Source: Natronorubrum halophilum (GTDB lineage: Archaea > Halobacteriota > Halobacteria > Halobacteriales > Natrialbaceae). From it: a stretch of 64,000 nucleotides of DNA. The notes under the pieces are model-generated. The model had not been told where the DNA came from. It saw only the letters and a program-made list of their open reading frames with translations, and ran no database searches. Shown here piece by piece: positions 8,290 through 16,350 of the stretch. Made by a program: the position numbers and the translations under genes. The stretch is from contig NZ_QQTY01000002.1 of NCBI RefSeq assembly GCF_003670115.1, positions 806,001-870,000 on the forward strand. Direction: 5' to 3'. How positions within the stretch are numbered: the first letter of the stretch is position 1; the number at the start of each line of letters is the position of its first letter.

Positions 8290-8487
8290 CGCCGTAATCG
8301 AGGTCTCGAGGCCACCCCGTTCGCAGATCCGCGCCGCGCCGTTCCGACCGTTTTGCGAGTCGGCCTCTGTAGTTCGTCACCCTCGAGTGAGCGCTACGGT
8401 CTTGTCCGCGGACTGAAACCGCCGGCAAAGTCGCTCTCGAGTCGACGGAAATCGGGGCCACCGACGGGACGGCGAAAAACGACCGGT

Positions 8488-9705
8488 CTAGGCGAAGGTC
8501 TTCGAGACTTCGTCGGTCTCGTCCGAGTCTGCCTGAACCTTCTCCCAGGCGTTGCGGAAGTCCTCCATCCGAATTTCGGTACGCTCGTCGCGGATGGCGA
8601 ACATTCCGGCTTCCGTACAGACGGCCTTGACGTCGGCACCGGAGGCCTCATCGGCGTCTTCGGCCAGTTCCGCGAAGTCGACGTCGTCGGCGACGTTCAT
8701 CCCGCGGGTGTGGATCTGGAAGATGATCTCGCGACCCTCGGCGTTCGGCTTGGGGACCTCGATGAGGCGGTCGAATCGACCGGGGCGAAGGATCGCGCGG
8801 TCGAGCATGTCGAAGCGGTTAGTCGCGGCGATGATCCGGATCTCGCCACGCTCTTCGAAGCCGTCCATCTCCGAGAGCAACTGCATCATCGTCCGCTGAA
8901 CCTCGGCGTCGCCCGACGTTTTGGACTCCGTTCGCTTGGCGGCGATGGCGTCGATCTCGTCGATGAAGATGACGGCGGGTTCGTGCTCGCGGGCGACCTT
9001 GAACAGGTCGCGGACGAGCTTCGCGCCCTCGCCGATGAATTTGTGGACCAGTTCCGAGCCGGCCATCTTAATGAAGGTGGCGTCGGTCTGGTTGGCGACG
9101 GCTTTGGCGAGCATCGTCTTGCCGGTCCCAGGCGGACCGTACAGGAGGACGCCGCTCGGCGGATCAATTCCGACGTCGTCGAACATCTCCGGCTTCTCGA
9201 GGGGCATCTCGACGGTCTCGCGGACCTCCTGCATCTGCTCTTCGAGTCCGCCGATGTCCTCGTAGCTGACTTCCGGGCTCTCGGTGACCTCCATCACGCG
9301 AGCGCGCACGTCGGTCTCGTTCGAGAGGGACTTGACGATCGAGAGCGAGTTGTTGACTGCGACCCGGGCGTCGGGGTCGATCTCCTCACGCAGTTCGTCC
9401 GTGACCTCCGTCAGTGCCTCCTGGTTGTTCCCGTGCTGTTTGATAATGACGCCCTCGTCCGTGATCTCCTGGACGGTGGCGACGAACAGCGGTGACTGCT
9501 TAAGTTTCTTGTTCTCGTGAGTTAACCGCTCGAGTTTCTGCTGGTACTTGTTATTCTCGGCGTTGGCGTCGAGGAGCTTGTCCCGCATCTCCTCGTTTTG
9601 CGCCTCGAGGATCTCCAGCCGTTCCTCGAGCGTCTGGATCTTCTCCTGTTGGGACGCCTCGTCCTCGTCGTATGGGAGGTCGACGTCGTCCACGGTGTCG
9701 CTCAT
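8488..9705 (-). CDS. pan: Proteasome-activating nucleotidase (PAN), AAA+ ATPase
   Basis: A 405-residue AAA+ unfoldase feeding substrates into the 20S proteasome. The start at 9705 (MSDTVDDVDL) is preferred over an upstream frame extension. The N-terminal coiled coil (about 15-75) is followed by an OB domain, then Walker A GPPGTGKT, Walker B VIFIDEIDAI, and the second region of homology RAILRPGRFDR. It lacks the canonical C-terminal HbYX docking motif: the chain ends SKTFA, with Thr and Phe at the hydrophobic and Tyr positions. It is divergent from the wHTH gene at 9831, with an AT-rich shared promoter region between. Confidence 0.94.
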   Translation of the reverse strand: MSDTVDDVDLPYDEDEASQQEKIQTLEERLEILEAQNEEMRDKLLDANAENNKYQQKLERLTHENKKLKQSPLFVATVQEITDEGVIIKQHGNNQEALTEVTDELREEIDPDARVAVNNSLSIVKSLSNETDVRARVMEVTESPEVSYEDIGGLEEQMQEVRETVEMPLEKPEMFDDVGIDPPSGVLLYGPPGTGKTMLAKAVANQTDATFIKMAGSELVHKFIGEGAKLVRDLFKVAREHEPAVIFIDEIDAIAAKRTESKTSGDAEVQRTMMQLLSEMDGFEERGEIRIIAATNRFDMLDRAILRPGRFDRLIEVPKPNAEGREIIFQIHTRGMNVADDVDFAELAEDADEASGADVKAVCTEAGMFAIRDERTEIRMEDFRNAWEKVQADSDETDEVSKTFA

Positions 9706-9830
9706 CACCCGTCCTTTGGGTGTTGGTTCATAAGAGACTTCGGGTAGGTGCACCGGCGGCCAAAAATATAACCACTGGGCATTTATCGAAACAGAAAATA
9801 TTATCAGCTTGTATCCGAAACGGGGTAGTG

Positions 9831-10100
9831 ATGAGTGCTTCAGAGTCGTTGCGACAAGAAACCGACAACCGGGGGACGTGGGACGATGTCAGAGAGCTAC
9901 CGCCGAGTGCCAAACTCGTCGCGAAGGTGCTCGAGTACAACGACACGATGACCCAACAGCAGATCGCCGACGAGACGCTGCTGCCGTCGCGGACGGTGCG
10001 CTACGCCCTGAACCGCCTCGACGAGGAGAGCGTCATCGACTCGCGATTTTCGTTTTCCGACGCCCGCAAACGACTGTACAGCCTCGATATCGAGGCCTGA
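9831..10100 (+). CDS. Small winged-helix (MarR-like) transcription regulator
   Basis: An 89-residue protein that is little more than one winged helix-turn-helix domain. ELPPSAKLVAKVLEYNDT is the first helix, MTQQQIADETLLPSRTVRYA the HTH with recognition helix, and RFSFSDARKRLYSL the wing. Such single-domain wHTH proteins are abundant haloarchaeal regulators. The upstream region (about 9756-9830) is AT-rich with AAAATATAACC and CATTTATCG, which are TATA candidates. It is divergent from pan, so it could regulate pan or itself, but only position suggests this. Confidence 0.85.
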   Translation: MSASESLRQETDNRGTWDDVRELPPSAKLVAKVLEYNDTMTQQQIADETLLPSRTVRYALNRLDEESVIDSRFSFSDARKRLYSLDIEA

Positions 10101-10664
10101 ATAGACGGTCGGACGATCGACGCGTCGACGGTTCGTTTTCCTCCTCCGATCCTTCTATTCTGGTTCGATCGGTCGTTACGGCTTCCCGACGTTCTATTCC
10201 GGGCTCCGGACTCCCTCGAGCTCCGGATACCGATTTTGGGTGCGCGGTGGCGCGCGCCGAGTCGCGGCGAGTGACTAACGAGACGCGACTCAACACCGTG
10301 CGAGGGATGAGTGAGTGAGCGTAGCGACTGAACGAATCGGCTGGGGAGGAGGTGGAAATCCTCGTGTCCACGTTTGCAGAACGCTCGCCTACGAGTTGAT
10401 CACACTGGCGGCTAGGGACTCCACATCCTCCCCAGCCGATTCACTCGCTCCCGAAAGTCGCTCGTTCATCCCTCGCACGGTGTATCGACCGCCCTCACTA
10501 TCGTTCGGTCGGACGACAGCGCGCGCCACTGCACGAAATGCTGCCAATCGGCTGTTGTGGGGGTCTTTTTTCGCTCACAGGAGACCCCACTACTGTACGA
10601 ACTTCGTTTCACTTTCAGTTCGGTCGCGGAACCCCTTTAGGGCGGGCCTGCCAACGAACGGACA
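10101..10664. other. Intergenic spacer between the wHTH gene and mre11
   Basis: About 560 bp with no supportable gene. Half of it is the 283-bp foldback element annotated separately. Just before mre11, a GGGGTC/GACCCC hairpin (10560-10565 with 10583-10588) encloses a T6 run (about 10565-10571). This could be a terminator-like structure or part of the mre11 leader. Confidence 0.6.
10247..10529. repeat. 283-bp imperfect foldback (inverted repeat) element
   Basis: Three nested, perfectly complementary blocks define a long palindrome. The outer 11-bp arm GTGGCGCGCGC (10247-10257) pairs with 10519-10529. The middle 17-bp arm CACCGTGCGAGGGATGA (10294-10310) pairs with 10466-10482. The inner 16-bp arm AATCGGCTGGGGAGGA (10335-10350) pairs with 10426-10441. 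The sequence between blocks is partly complementary, and the central loop is about 75 bp. It has no coding capacity. The structure suits a MITE or foldback element or a structured RNA. I have the impression that CCTCCCCAGCCGATT-type repeats are dispersed in Natrialbaceae genomes, but cannot check it. Confidence 0.75.
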
Positions 10665-12059
10665 ATGACACGGGTGATACATACGGGCGACACCCACATC
10701 GGGTACCAACAGTACAACGCGCCCGAGCGACGCCGGGACTTTCTCGAGGCCTTTCGATCCGTCGTCGAGGACGCGGTCGCCGAGGACGTCGACGCCGTGA
10801 TCCACGCCGGCGACCTCTTTCACGATCGACGGCCGGGACTGGTCGACCTGCAGGGCACCGTCGAGATCCTCCGAACGCTCGCCGACGCCGAGATCCCCTT
10901 TCTCGCCGTCGTCGGAAATCACGAGGGCAAACGCGACGCACAGTGGCTCGATCTCTTCGCCGATCTCGGACTCGCGACGCGACTCGGTGCCGAACCCGAA
11001 ATCGTCGACGACGTCGCCGTCTACGGCCTCGATTTCGTCCCCCGGTCGCGACGCGAAGCCCTCGAGTACGAGTTCGCCCCCGTTCCCGAGGCGGCCGAAC
11101 ACGCGGCCCTCGTGAGCCACGGGCTGTTCGAGCCGTTCGCCCACGCCGACTGGGACACCGAACGGCTCCTCGAGGAGTCGACGGTCGAGTTCGACGCCGT
11201 CCTGCTCGGCGACAACCACAAACCCGACACCGCGGACGTATTGGACACGTGGGTTACCTACTGCGGCTCGACCGAACGGGCGAGCGCGAGCGAACGCGAG
11301 GACCGGGGCTACAACCTCGTCGACTTCGAACGCGACGGAGACGCGTCGGTCGCGATCAGCCGCCGCGGACTCACCGACACGCGCGAGTTCGTCTTCGTCG
11401 ACGTCGAACTCGAGGACGGCGAGGGAGTCGACCGCGTGCAAGAACGCGTTCGCCAGCACGACCTGGCGGACGCCGTCGTCATCGTGACGCTCGAGGGCGA
11501 GGGCCGACCGATCACGCCGGCGACGATCGAGGAGGCGGCTATCGATCGCGGCGCGCTCATCGCCCGCGTAAACGACCGCCGGGAACTGCCCGACGAGGAC
11601 GAGGAGGTGTCGGTGAGCTTCGCCGATCCCGACGCCGCCGTCCGCGAGCGCGTTCGCGAACTCGGATTGAGCGACGCCGCCCTCGACATCGACGAGACCG
11701 TTCGGAACGACGAACTGGTCGATTCGAACGTCCGCGAGACCGTCGAACGGCGCGTCCGCGAGCAGCTCGAGGACGATGCGGCCGCGTTCGTCCCCGCCCC
11801 GGAACGCGAGCCGGCGGACGAGGACGTGACGACGGTTGCGGACCAGCTTACAGCGGACGAAGCGACGGGCGAGACCGACGCGACCGAGGAAGCGGCCGCT
11901 GAGGGCGACACAGCCGACGAGACATCGACAGATAGCGCTGCAACCGACGAGAGGCCGCCGGACGACGACACGGCGGTGGACGCAGCCGGGACGGACGACG
12001 ATACGAAAAGCGACGAACCGGCCGATGCCGACACCGCATCGCTGGGTGATTTCGCGTGA
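10665..12059 (+). CDS. mre11: DNA double-strand break repair nuclease Mre11
   Basis: A 464-residue metallophosphoesterase. The phosphodiesterase motifs are in order: GDTHIGY (Asp9, His11), AGDLFHD (Asp50), GNHE (84-87), VSHG and LLGDNHKP. Mre11 is a Mn-dependent exo/endonuclease that, with Rad50, tethers and processes DNA ends. After the capping domain, the C-terminal about 80 residues are a very acidic low-complexity tail (DE/T/A-rich, from about residue 385), a typical haloarchaeal extension. The last four bases overlap the GTG start of rad50, so the two subunits are translationally coupled. Confidence 0.95.
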   Translation: MTRVIHTGDTHIGYQQYNAPERRRDFLEAFRSVVEDAVAEDVDAVIHAGDLFHDRRPGLVDLQGTVEILRTLADAEIPFLAVVGNHEGKRDAQWLDLFADLGLATRLGAEPEIVDDVAVYGLDFVPRSRREALEYEFAPVPEAAEHAALVSHGLFEPFAHADWDTERLLEESTVEFDAVLLGDNHKPDTADVLDTWVTYCGSTERASASEREDRGYNLVDFERDGDASVAISRRGLTDTREFVFVDVELEDGEGVDRVQERVRQHDLADAVVIVTLEGEGRPITPATIEEAAIDRGALIARVNDRRELPDEDEEVSVSFADPDAAVRERVRELGLSDAALDIDETVRNDELVDSNVRETVERRVREQLEDDAAAFVPAPEREPADEDVTTVADQLTADEATGETDATEEAAAEGDTADETSTDSAATDERPPDDDTAVDAAGTDDDTKSDEPADADTASLGDFA

Positions 12060-14788
12060 GAGTCGACCGGCTCCGACTGCTGAATTTTAAGTGCTACGGC
12101 GAGGCCGAACTCGGCTTGGAGCGCGGCGTCACCATCGTTCACGGCGTCAACGGCAGCGGAAAGTCGACGCTGCTCGAGGCGACCTTCTTCGCCCTCTACG
12201 GCTCGAAGGCGCTGGACGATCGCACGCTCGACGACGTGATCACGACCGGCGAGGAGGAGACGGAGGTCGAACTCCGATTCACCCACGACGGCCGCGAGTA
12301 CCGCGTCGAGCGCCACCTCAAGCTCAGAGGGGATCGCGCGACGACCACGAAGTGCGTCCTCGAGACGCCCGGGGAGACGATCGAGGGCGCTCGCGACGTT
12401 CGCCGGGAGGTCACCGAACTCCTGCGGATGGACGCCGAGGCGTTCGTCAACTGCGCGTACGTCCGCCAGGGCGAGGTCAACAAGCTCATCCACGCCTCGC
12501 CGAGCGATCGACAGGACATGATCGACGACCTCCTCCAGTTGGGGGCGCTCGAGGACTACCGCGAGCGAGCTAGCGACGCTCGGCTGGGCGTCAAGACCGT
12601 ACTCGACGGCCAGCGGGAGGTCCTCGAGAACGTCCGCCAGCAGGTCGAACAGAAGGAGGACAAGGAGCTCCACGAGCGACTGAACGGCCTCGAGACCCGT
12701 CGCGCGGACGTAGCCGAGGAGATCGAGAACTACGAGGCCCAGCGCGAGCAGGCCAGAAATACGCTCGAGACCGCCGAAGACGTCCTCGAGCGCCACGAGG
12801 AGACCCGCGAGGAGATCGAGACGCTCGAGACGGAGATCGACGACCTCCGATCGAAGATCGAAGCGACCGAACGCGAACGCGAGGACGCCAAAGCGGAGAT
12901 TCGAGACCTCGAGGAGCGACGCGAGGAGCTCGCAGCCGAGCGCGACGAACTGCTAGCGGACGTCGAACTCGACCCCGGGGCGGACGGCGGAGACGACGCA
13001 GTCGAGGAGCGCATCCGCGAACTCGAAGCCCGCGACGAAGACCTCCGGGACGACCTCGAGGAGGTGCGCGTCTCGATCACGGAGACCAGCGGCGAGATCG
13101 AACGCCTTCGCGAGGAGGCCGACGACCTCGAGTCCCAGGCGGTGGACGCTCGCGAGGAGGCCGACGAACTCGAGGCGACGCTCGAAACCGACGAGGAGGC
13201 CATCGAGGATCGCGAGGCGGATCTGGAGGATCTCGAGGAACAGATCGAGACGGCGCGCGAACAGTTCGACAGCGGCGAGGCGTCTCCGACGCCTCGGGAA
13301 GGCGGTGAAACCGCCGACGCACCGGTCGAGTTCGGCGAGGCAACCGCTCACTTCGAATCCCTCGAGACCGACCGCGAGGAACTGACCGACGAGATCGGCG
13401 ATATCACGGCGGATATCCGGACCGTCGAAAACGCCATTGAGGAGGGCGAAGCGCTGCTCGAGGAGGGCAAGTGTCCCGAATGCGGCCAACCGGTCGAAGA
13501 CTCGCCCCACGTCGACGTGTTAGCCGAGAAGCGCGAGGAACTCGCCGACCTCGAGGATCGACTCGAGCGGCTCGAGGACGACCGCGACGACCTCGACGAG
13601 CGGATCGAGCGCGCCGAGGAACTCCGCGAGGCCGAACGACGGGTCGACCGACTCGAAGAGAACCGCGACAACATCGAGACGCTGGTCGCGGAAAAGCGCG
13701 AGACGCTCGAGAACCGACGCGAGCAGCGCGACCGTCTGCGCGAGGACGCGGAACAGTACGAGACCGACGCCGAGGAGAACCGCGCGAGAGCCGCGGACCT
13801 TGATAGAGAGGTCGACGACATTCGATCCGAACTCGGATCGATCAACACCGAGCGCGGCGAGATCAAGGACGATCTCGAGTCGCTGCGCCGCGTCGCCGAG
13901 ATCGACGTCGAGCGCGCCGATCTCGCGACCGACGTCGAAAACCTCCGGGAGCGTCGCCGGGACTGGCAGACGATGAACGACGAGCGCCGCGAGACGCTCT
14001 CGAGCAAACGCGAGCGCAAGCGCGAGCTCGAGTCGGAGTTCGACGAGGAACGCATCGAGACGGCCCGTACGGACAGGCAAAACGCCGAGAACTACCTCGA
14101 GAAGGTCGACGCGAAACTCGAGGATCTCGAGGCGAAGCGGACGAACCTCCAGAACGCGATCGGAGCCGTCGAACGGGAACTCGAGGAACTCGAGGAGCGA
14201 CGCGAGGAACTCGAAGCCCTCGAGGAGCGATGTGAGCGACTCGACTCGCTGTACGACGAAGCCGAGACGCTGCAGGCGACGTATGCGGACCTCCGGGCGG
14301 AACTGCGTCAGCGCAACGTCGAGACCCTCGAACGGCTGCTCAACGAGACGTTCGAACTGGTCTATCAGAACGACTCCTACGCGGCGATCGACCTCGACGG
14401 GCAGTACCGACTGACCGTCTACCAGAAGGACGGCGAGGCGCTCGAGCCCGAACAGCTTTCGGGCGGTGAACGGGCGCTGTTCAACCTCAGCCTGCGGTGT
14501 GCGATCTATCGGCTACTCGCCGAGGGGGTCAAGGGAACGGCACCGCTACCGCCGCTGATTCTGGACGAACCGACGGTCTTCCTCGATTCCGGCCACGTCA
14601 CTCAACTCGTTTCGCTGATCGAATCCATGCGGGATCTCGGCGTCGAACAGATCGTCGTCGTCAGCCACGACGAGGAACTCGTCGGCGCAGCGGACTCGAT
14701 CGTCCGCGTGGAGAAGGATGCGACCTCGAATCGCTCGCGCCTCGAGTCCGGCGAACCGCCGGAAATCGCGCTACTCACGTCCGACTAG
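12056..14788 (+). CDS. rad50: DNA double-strand break repair ATPase Rad50
   Basis: A 910-residue SMC-like ATPase starting with GTG inside the mre11 stop region. Walker A GVNGSGKST is at 30-38. Two long Glu/Arg-rich coiled coils (about 170-460 and 490-780) flank the zinc hook CPECGQPV (Cys473, Cys476), through which two Rad50 coils join. The ABC signature LSGGERALFNLS is at about 801-812 and Walker B LILDEPTVFLD at about 834. It partners Mre11 in end recognition. All catalytic elements look intact. The coiled coil has a short insert before the hook (SPTPREGGETADAPVE). Confidence 0.96.
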   Translation: MRVDRLRLLNFKCYGEAELGLERGVTIVHGVNGSGKSTLLEATFFALYGSKALDDRTLDDVITTGEEETEVELRFTHDGREYRVERHLKLRGDRATTTKCVLETPGETIEGARDVRREVTELLRMDAEAFVNCAYVRQGEVNKLIHASPSDRQDMIDDLLQLGALEDYRERASDARLGVKTVLDGQREVLENVRQQVEQKEDKELHERLNGLETRRADVAEEIENYEAQREQARNTLETAEDVLERHEETREEIETLETEIDDLRSKIEATEREREDAKAEIRDLEERREELAAERDELLADVELDPGADGGDDAVEERIRELEARDEDLRDDLEEVRVSITETSGEIERLREEADDLESQAVDAREEADELEATLETDEEAIEDREADLEDLEEQIETAREQFDSGEASPTPREGGETADAPVEFGEATAHFESLETDREELTDEIGDITADIRTVENAIEEGEALLEEGKCPECGQPVEDSPHVDVLAEKREELADLEDRLERLEDDRDDLDERIERAEELREAERRVDRLEENRDNIETLVAEKRETLENRREQRDRLREDAEQYETDAEENRARAADLDREVDDIRSELGSINTERGEIKDDLESLRRVAEIDVERADLATDVENLRERRRDWQTMNDERRETLSSKRERKRELESEFDEERIETARTDRQNAENYLEKVDAKLEDLEAKRTNLQNAIGAVERELEELEERREELEALEERCERLDSLYDEAETLQATYADLRAELRQRNVETLERLLNETFELVYQNDSYAAIDLDGQYRLTVYQKDGEALEPEQLSGGERALFNLSLRCAIYRLLAEGVKGTAPLPPLILDEPTVFLDSGHVTQLVSLIESMRDLGVEQIVVVSHDEELVGAADSIVRVEKDATSNRSRLESGEPPEIALLTSD

Positions 14789-14863
14789 GAGCTACTCGAC
14801 GTACGAATCGAGCAGCGGAAGACAGCAATCGTGCCGGTGACCGCCGGCTGTGCTCTCCTGCCG

Positions 14864-15343
14864 TTATGACGTATTAGACGTTTCAGTCGCCGCCTCGGCG
14901 ACCGCGTCCGGGTTGGTTTCGTCCGTGCGGATCGATTCGAGCGCCTGCTTACACGTCTCGGTAATTCGATAGCCGCGCTCGCCAGCGACCTCCGTCTCTT
15001 CGATCAGGTCGGCGGTTGACAAGACCGTGAAACGACCGTGGAGATCGCTCTCACAGAAGTCGTAGGCGTTGAGCACCGTTCTCACGGCGAGCGGTCCGCG
15101 GCTCTCGAGTTCGATCAGAAGGCCGAGGGTTGCCTCGTCGTGGACGGTCGTAACGAGCGTTCGGACCGGACCGGAGACGCTTCGGGCGGCGGTCTCGAGC
15201 GGAGATTCGTCGTCGAGGTCCTCCAGGCGGTCGTTCTGGACGTAACACTCGTTTCCGTTGTGTGGATCGCGCACGAGACTCGCGTGTTCGGACCGTTTGA
15301 GAAGCAGGTATCGTTTGCCGGTGTCGTCTTGGACGGTTTTCAT
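14864..15343 (-). CDS. Haloarchaeal DUF7346-like protein
   Basis: A 159-residue soluble protein. Start 15343 (MKTVQDDTGKRYLLLK) is chosen over an upstream in-frame ATG because this is where the conserved sequence begins. The N-terminal about 45 residues form a beta-rich segment. The rest looks like a winged helix: LVTTVHDEATLGLLIELESR, then RTVLNAYDFCESDLHG, then the wing and LTETGRGYRIT-like end. That suggests a DNA-binding regulator. It is convergent with rad50, and I recall similar proteins (DUF7346) beside mre11-rad50 in other haloarchaea. Function unknown. Confidence 0.7.
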   Translation of the reverse strand: MKTVQDDTGKRYLLLKRSEHASLVRDPHNGNECYVQNDRLEDLDDESPLETAARSVSGPVRTLVTTVHDEATLGLLIELESRGPLAVRTVLNAYDFCESDLHGRFTVLSTADLIEETEVAGERGYRITETCKQALESIRTDETNPDAVAEAATETSNTS

Positions 15344-15411
15344 GATCGGTCGGAATCGTCCGGTAACTGGTGTTCGGAGAGCGTCCCTCAAGTAGTTTCG
15401 GCTGTCCCCAG

Positions 15412-15936
15412 TTATTTCGAGTCGGCGGTGGTGTCGTCGGAGTGTTCGCTTTCGAGGGGTTCGTCCTCGAGTTCGAGCGGTTCATCGCTCGCTTCGGACT
15501 CTCGTTCGTCCGGGTCGTCGTCCCGGTTATCCGCCGTCGAGGAAGCGTCGGTCGCGCGCTTGAAGTTCCGATAGCGGCGAATGCCGAACCCGGTGAAGAC
15601 GAGGGTGACGGCCAACAGATAGGCGCTGTACGTGACGTTACCCTCGAAAATCAGGAACATCAGACTGAGTGCGAACGCGAGGACGGCGACGTTGATCACG
15701 AACACCAGCGCCCAGAAGTGTCGGAGGGTTTCGCCGTCGACGTCCGTTTCGGAGCTCGACAGGTCGGGAATCTCGGCTTCGTCCGCCTCCATCTCCGACC
15801 GCAGGTCCGACCAGAGGCCCGATCCGGCGTCCTCCGTCGGGACGCGTGGGATCGTGATGGAGTCGCTATCCGGGTCCCTGAACTCCGCTTCCGGATCGTA
15901 CTCGTCGGGTTCGTTCTCGGTCCGATCTGATACCAC
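15412..15936 (-). CDS. Two-span membrane protein, DUF7322-like
   Basis: A 174-residue protein. An acidic N-terminal half (EYDPEAEFRDPDSDSITIP) leads to two adjacent membrane helices (about 92-113 and 119-136: FWALVFVINVAVLAFALSLM, then YSAYLLAVTLVFTGFGI) and a basic stop-transfer RRYRNFKRA. It ends in a Glu/Asp/Ser-rich tail. The layout fits the haloarchaeal DUF7322 family as I remember it. It precedes the DUF7346-like gene on the same strand, 68 bp apart, and may share its transcript. No function is known. Confidence 0.68.
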   Translation of the reverse strand: MVSDRTENEPDEYDPEAEFRDPDSDSITIPRVPTEDAGSGLWSDLRSEMEADEAEIPDLSSSETDVDGETLRHFWALVFVINVAVLAFALSLMFLIFEGNVTYSAYLLAVTLVFTGFGIRRYRNFKRATDASSTADNRDDDPDERESEASDEPLELEDEPLESEHSDDTTADSK

Positions 15937-16026
15937 ACATGGATAGTGGGCAACTCAAATAAAAAGCGTTCGCGTTCGAAGCGAACGGACCAGTGTACTG
16001 TCCGAAAGTGTGCGCGCCGGACCAGT

Positions 16027-16212
16027 TCAGGCGAGTTCCGTCAGGGTGAACGTTCTGGAGGTTTCTACCCACGCGAGCGGATTCTCGGAATCGTAGAAGA
16101 CGACTCCGTCGTCCGTCTCGTAGGACTCGATGGTCGCGGTGCCCGCTGGCTCACTACACGGCTCGCCTCGGTCCGTCGTATCGTCGTTGATGTGGGTGGA
16201 CACTTCCATCAC
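16027..16212 (-). CDS. Small DUF7331-like protein
   Basis: A 61-residue acidic protein containing TIESYETDDGVVFYDSENPL followed by AWVETS near the C-terminus, a pattern (ESYE.EDGVVFYD..NPLAW) shared by short haloarchaeal proteins filed, I believe, as DUF7331. The true start could be Met1 or Met2. It is divergent from polB, sharing a promoter region of about 140 bp. No function is known. Confidence 0.68.
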   Translation of the reverse strand: MMEVSTHINDDTTDRGEPCSEPAGTATIESYETDDGVVFYDSENPLAWVETSRTFTLTELA

Positions 16213-16350
16213 CTGACTGTATGGTATGTGTTACCACGTTATATGTCTTGTTGCCCCAGCAATATTGCGACCGGGCGGTGGGTTCCGGACGAACGGAATC
16301 GTGAATCGAAGTGTGGGGGTTTTTATTCGGCGACTGCCAATCCAGAGACC

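Noticed and set aside
10101-10664. The foldback element as an insertion sequence
   Set aside because: There is no transposase frame between or near the arms, so only a non-autonomous element or structured RNA is supportable.
15946-16350. N-terminal extension of polB by 135 residues
   Set aside because: It overlaps the divergent DUF7331-like gene and the promoter, and the polymerase family begins near MTEAGQTG.
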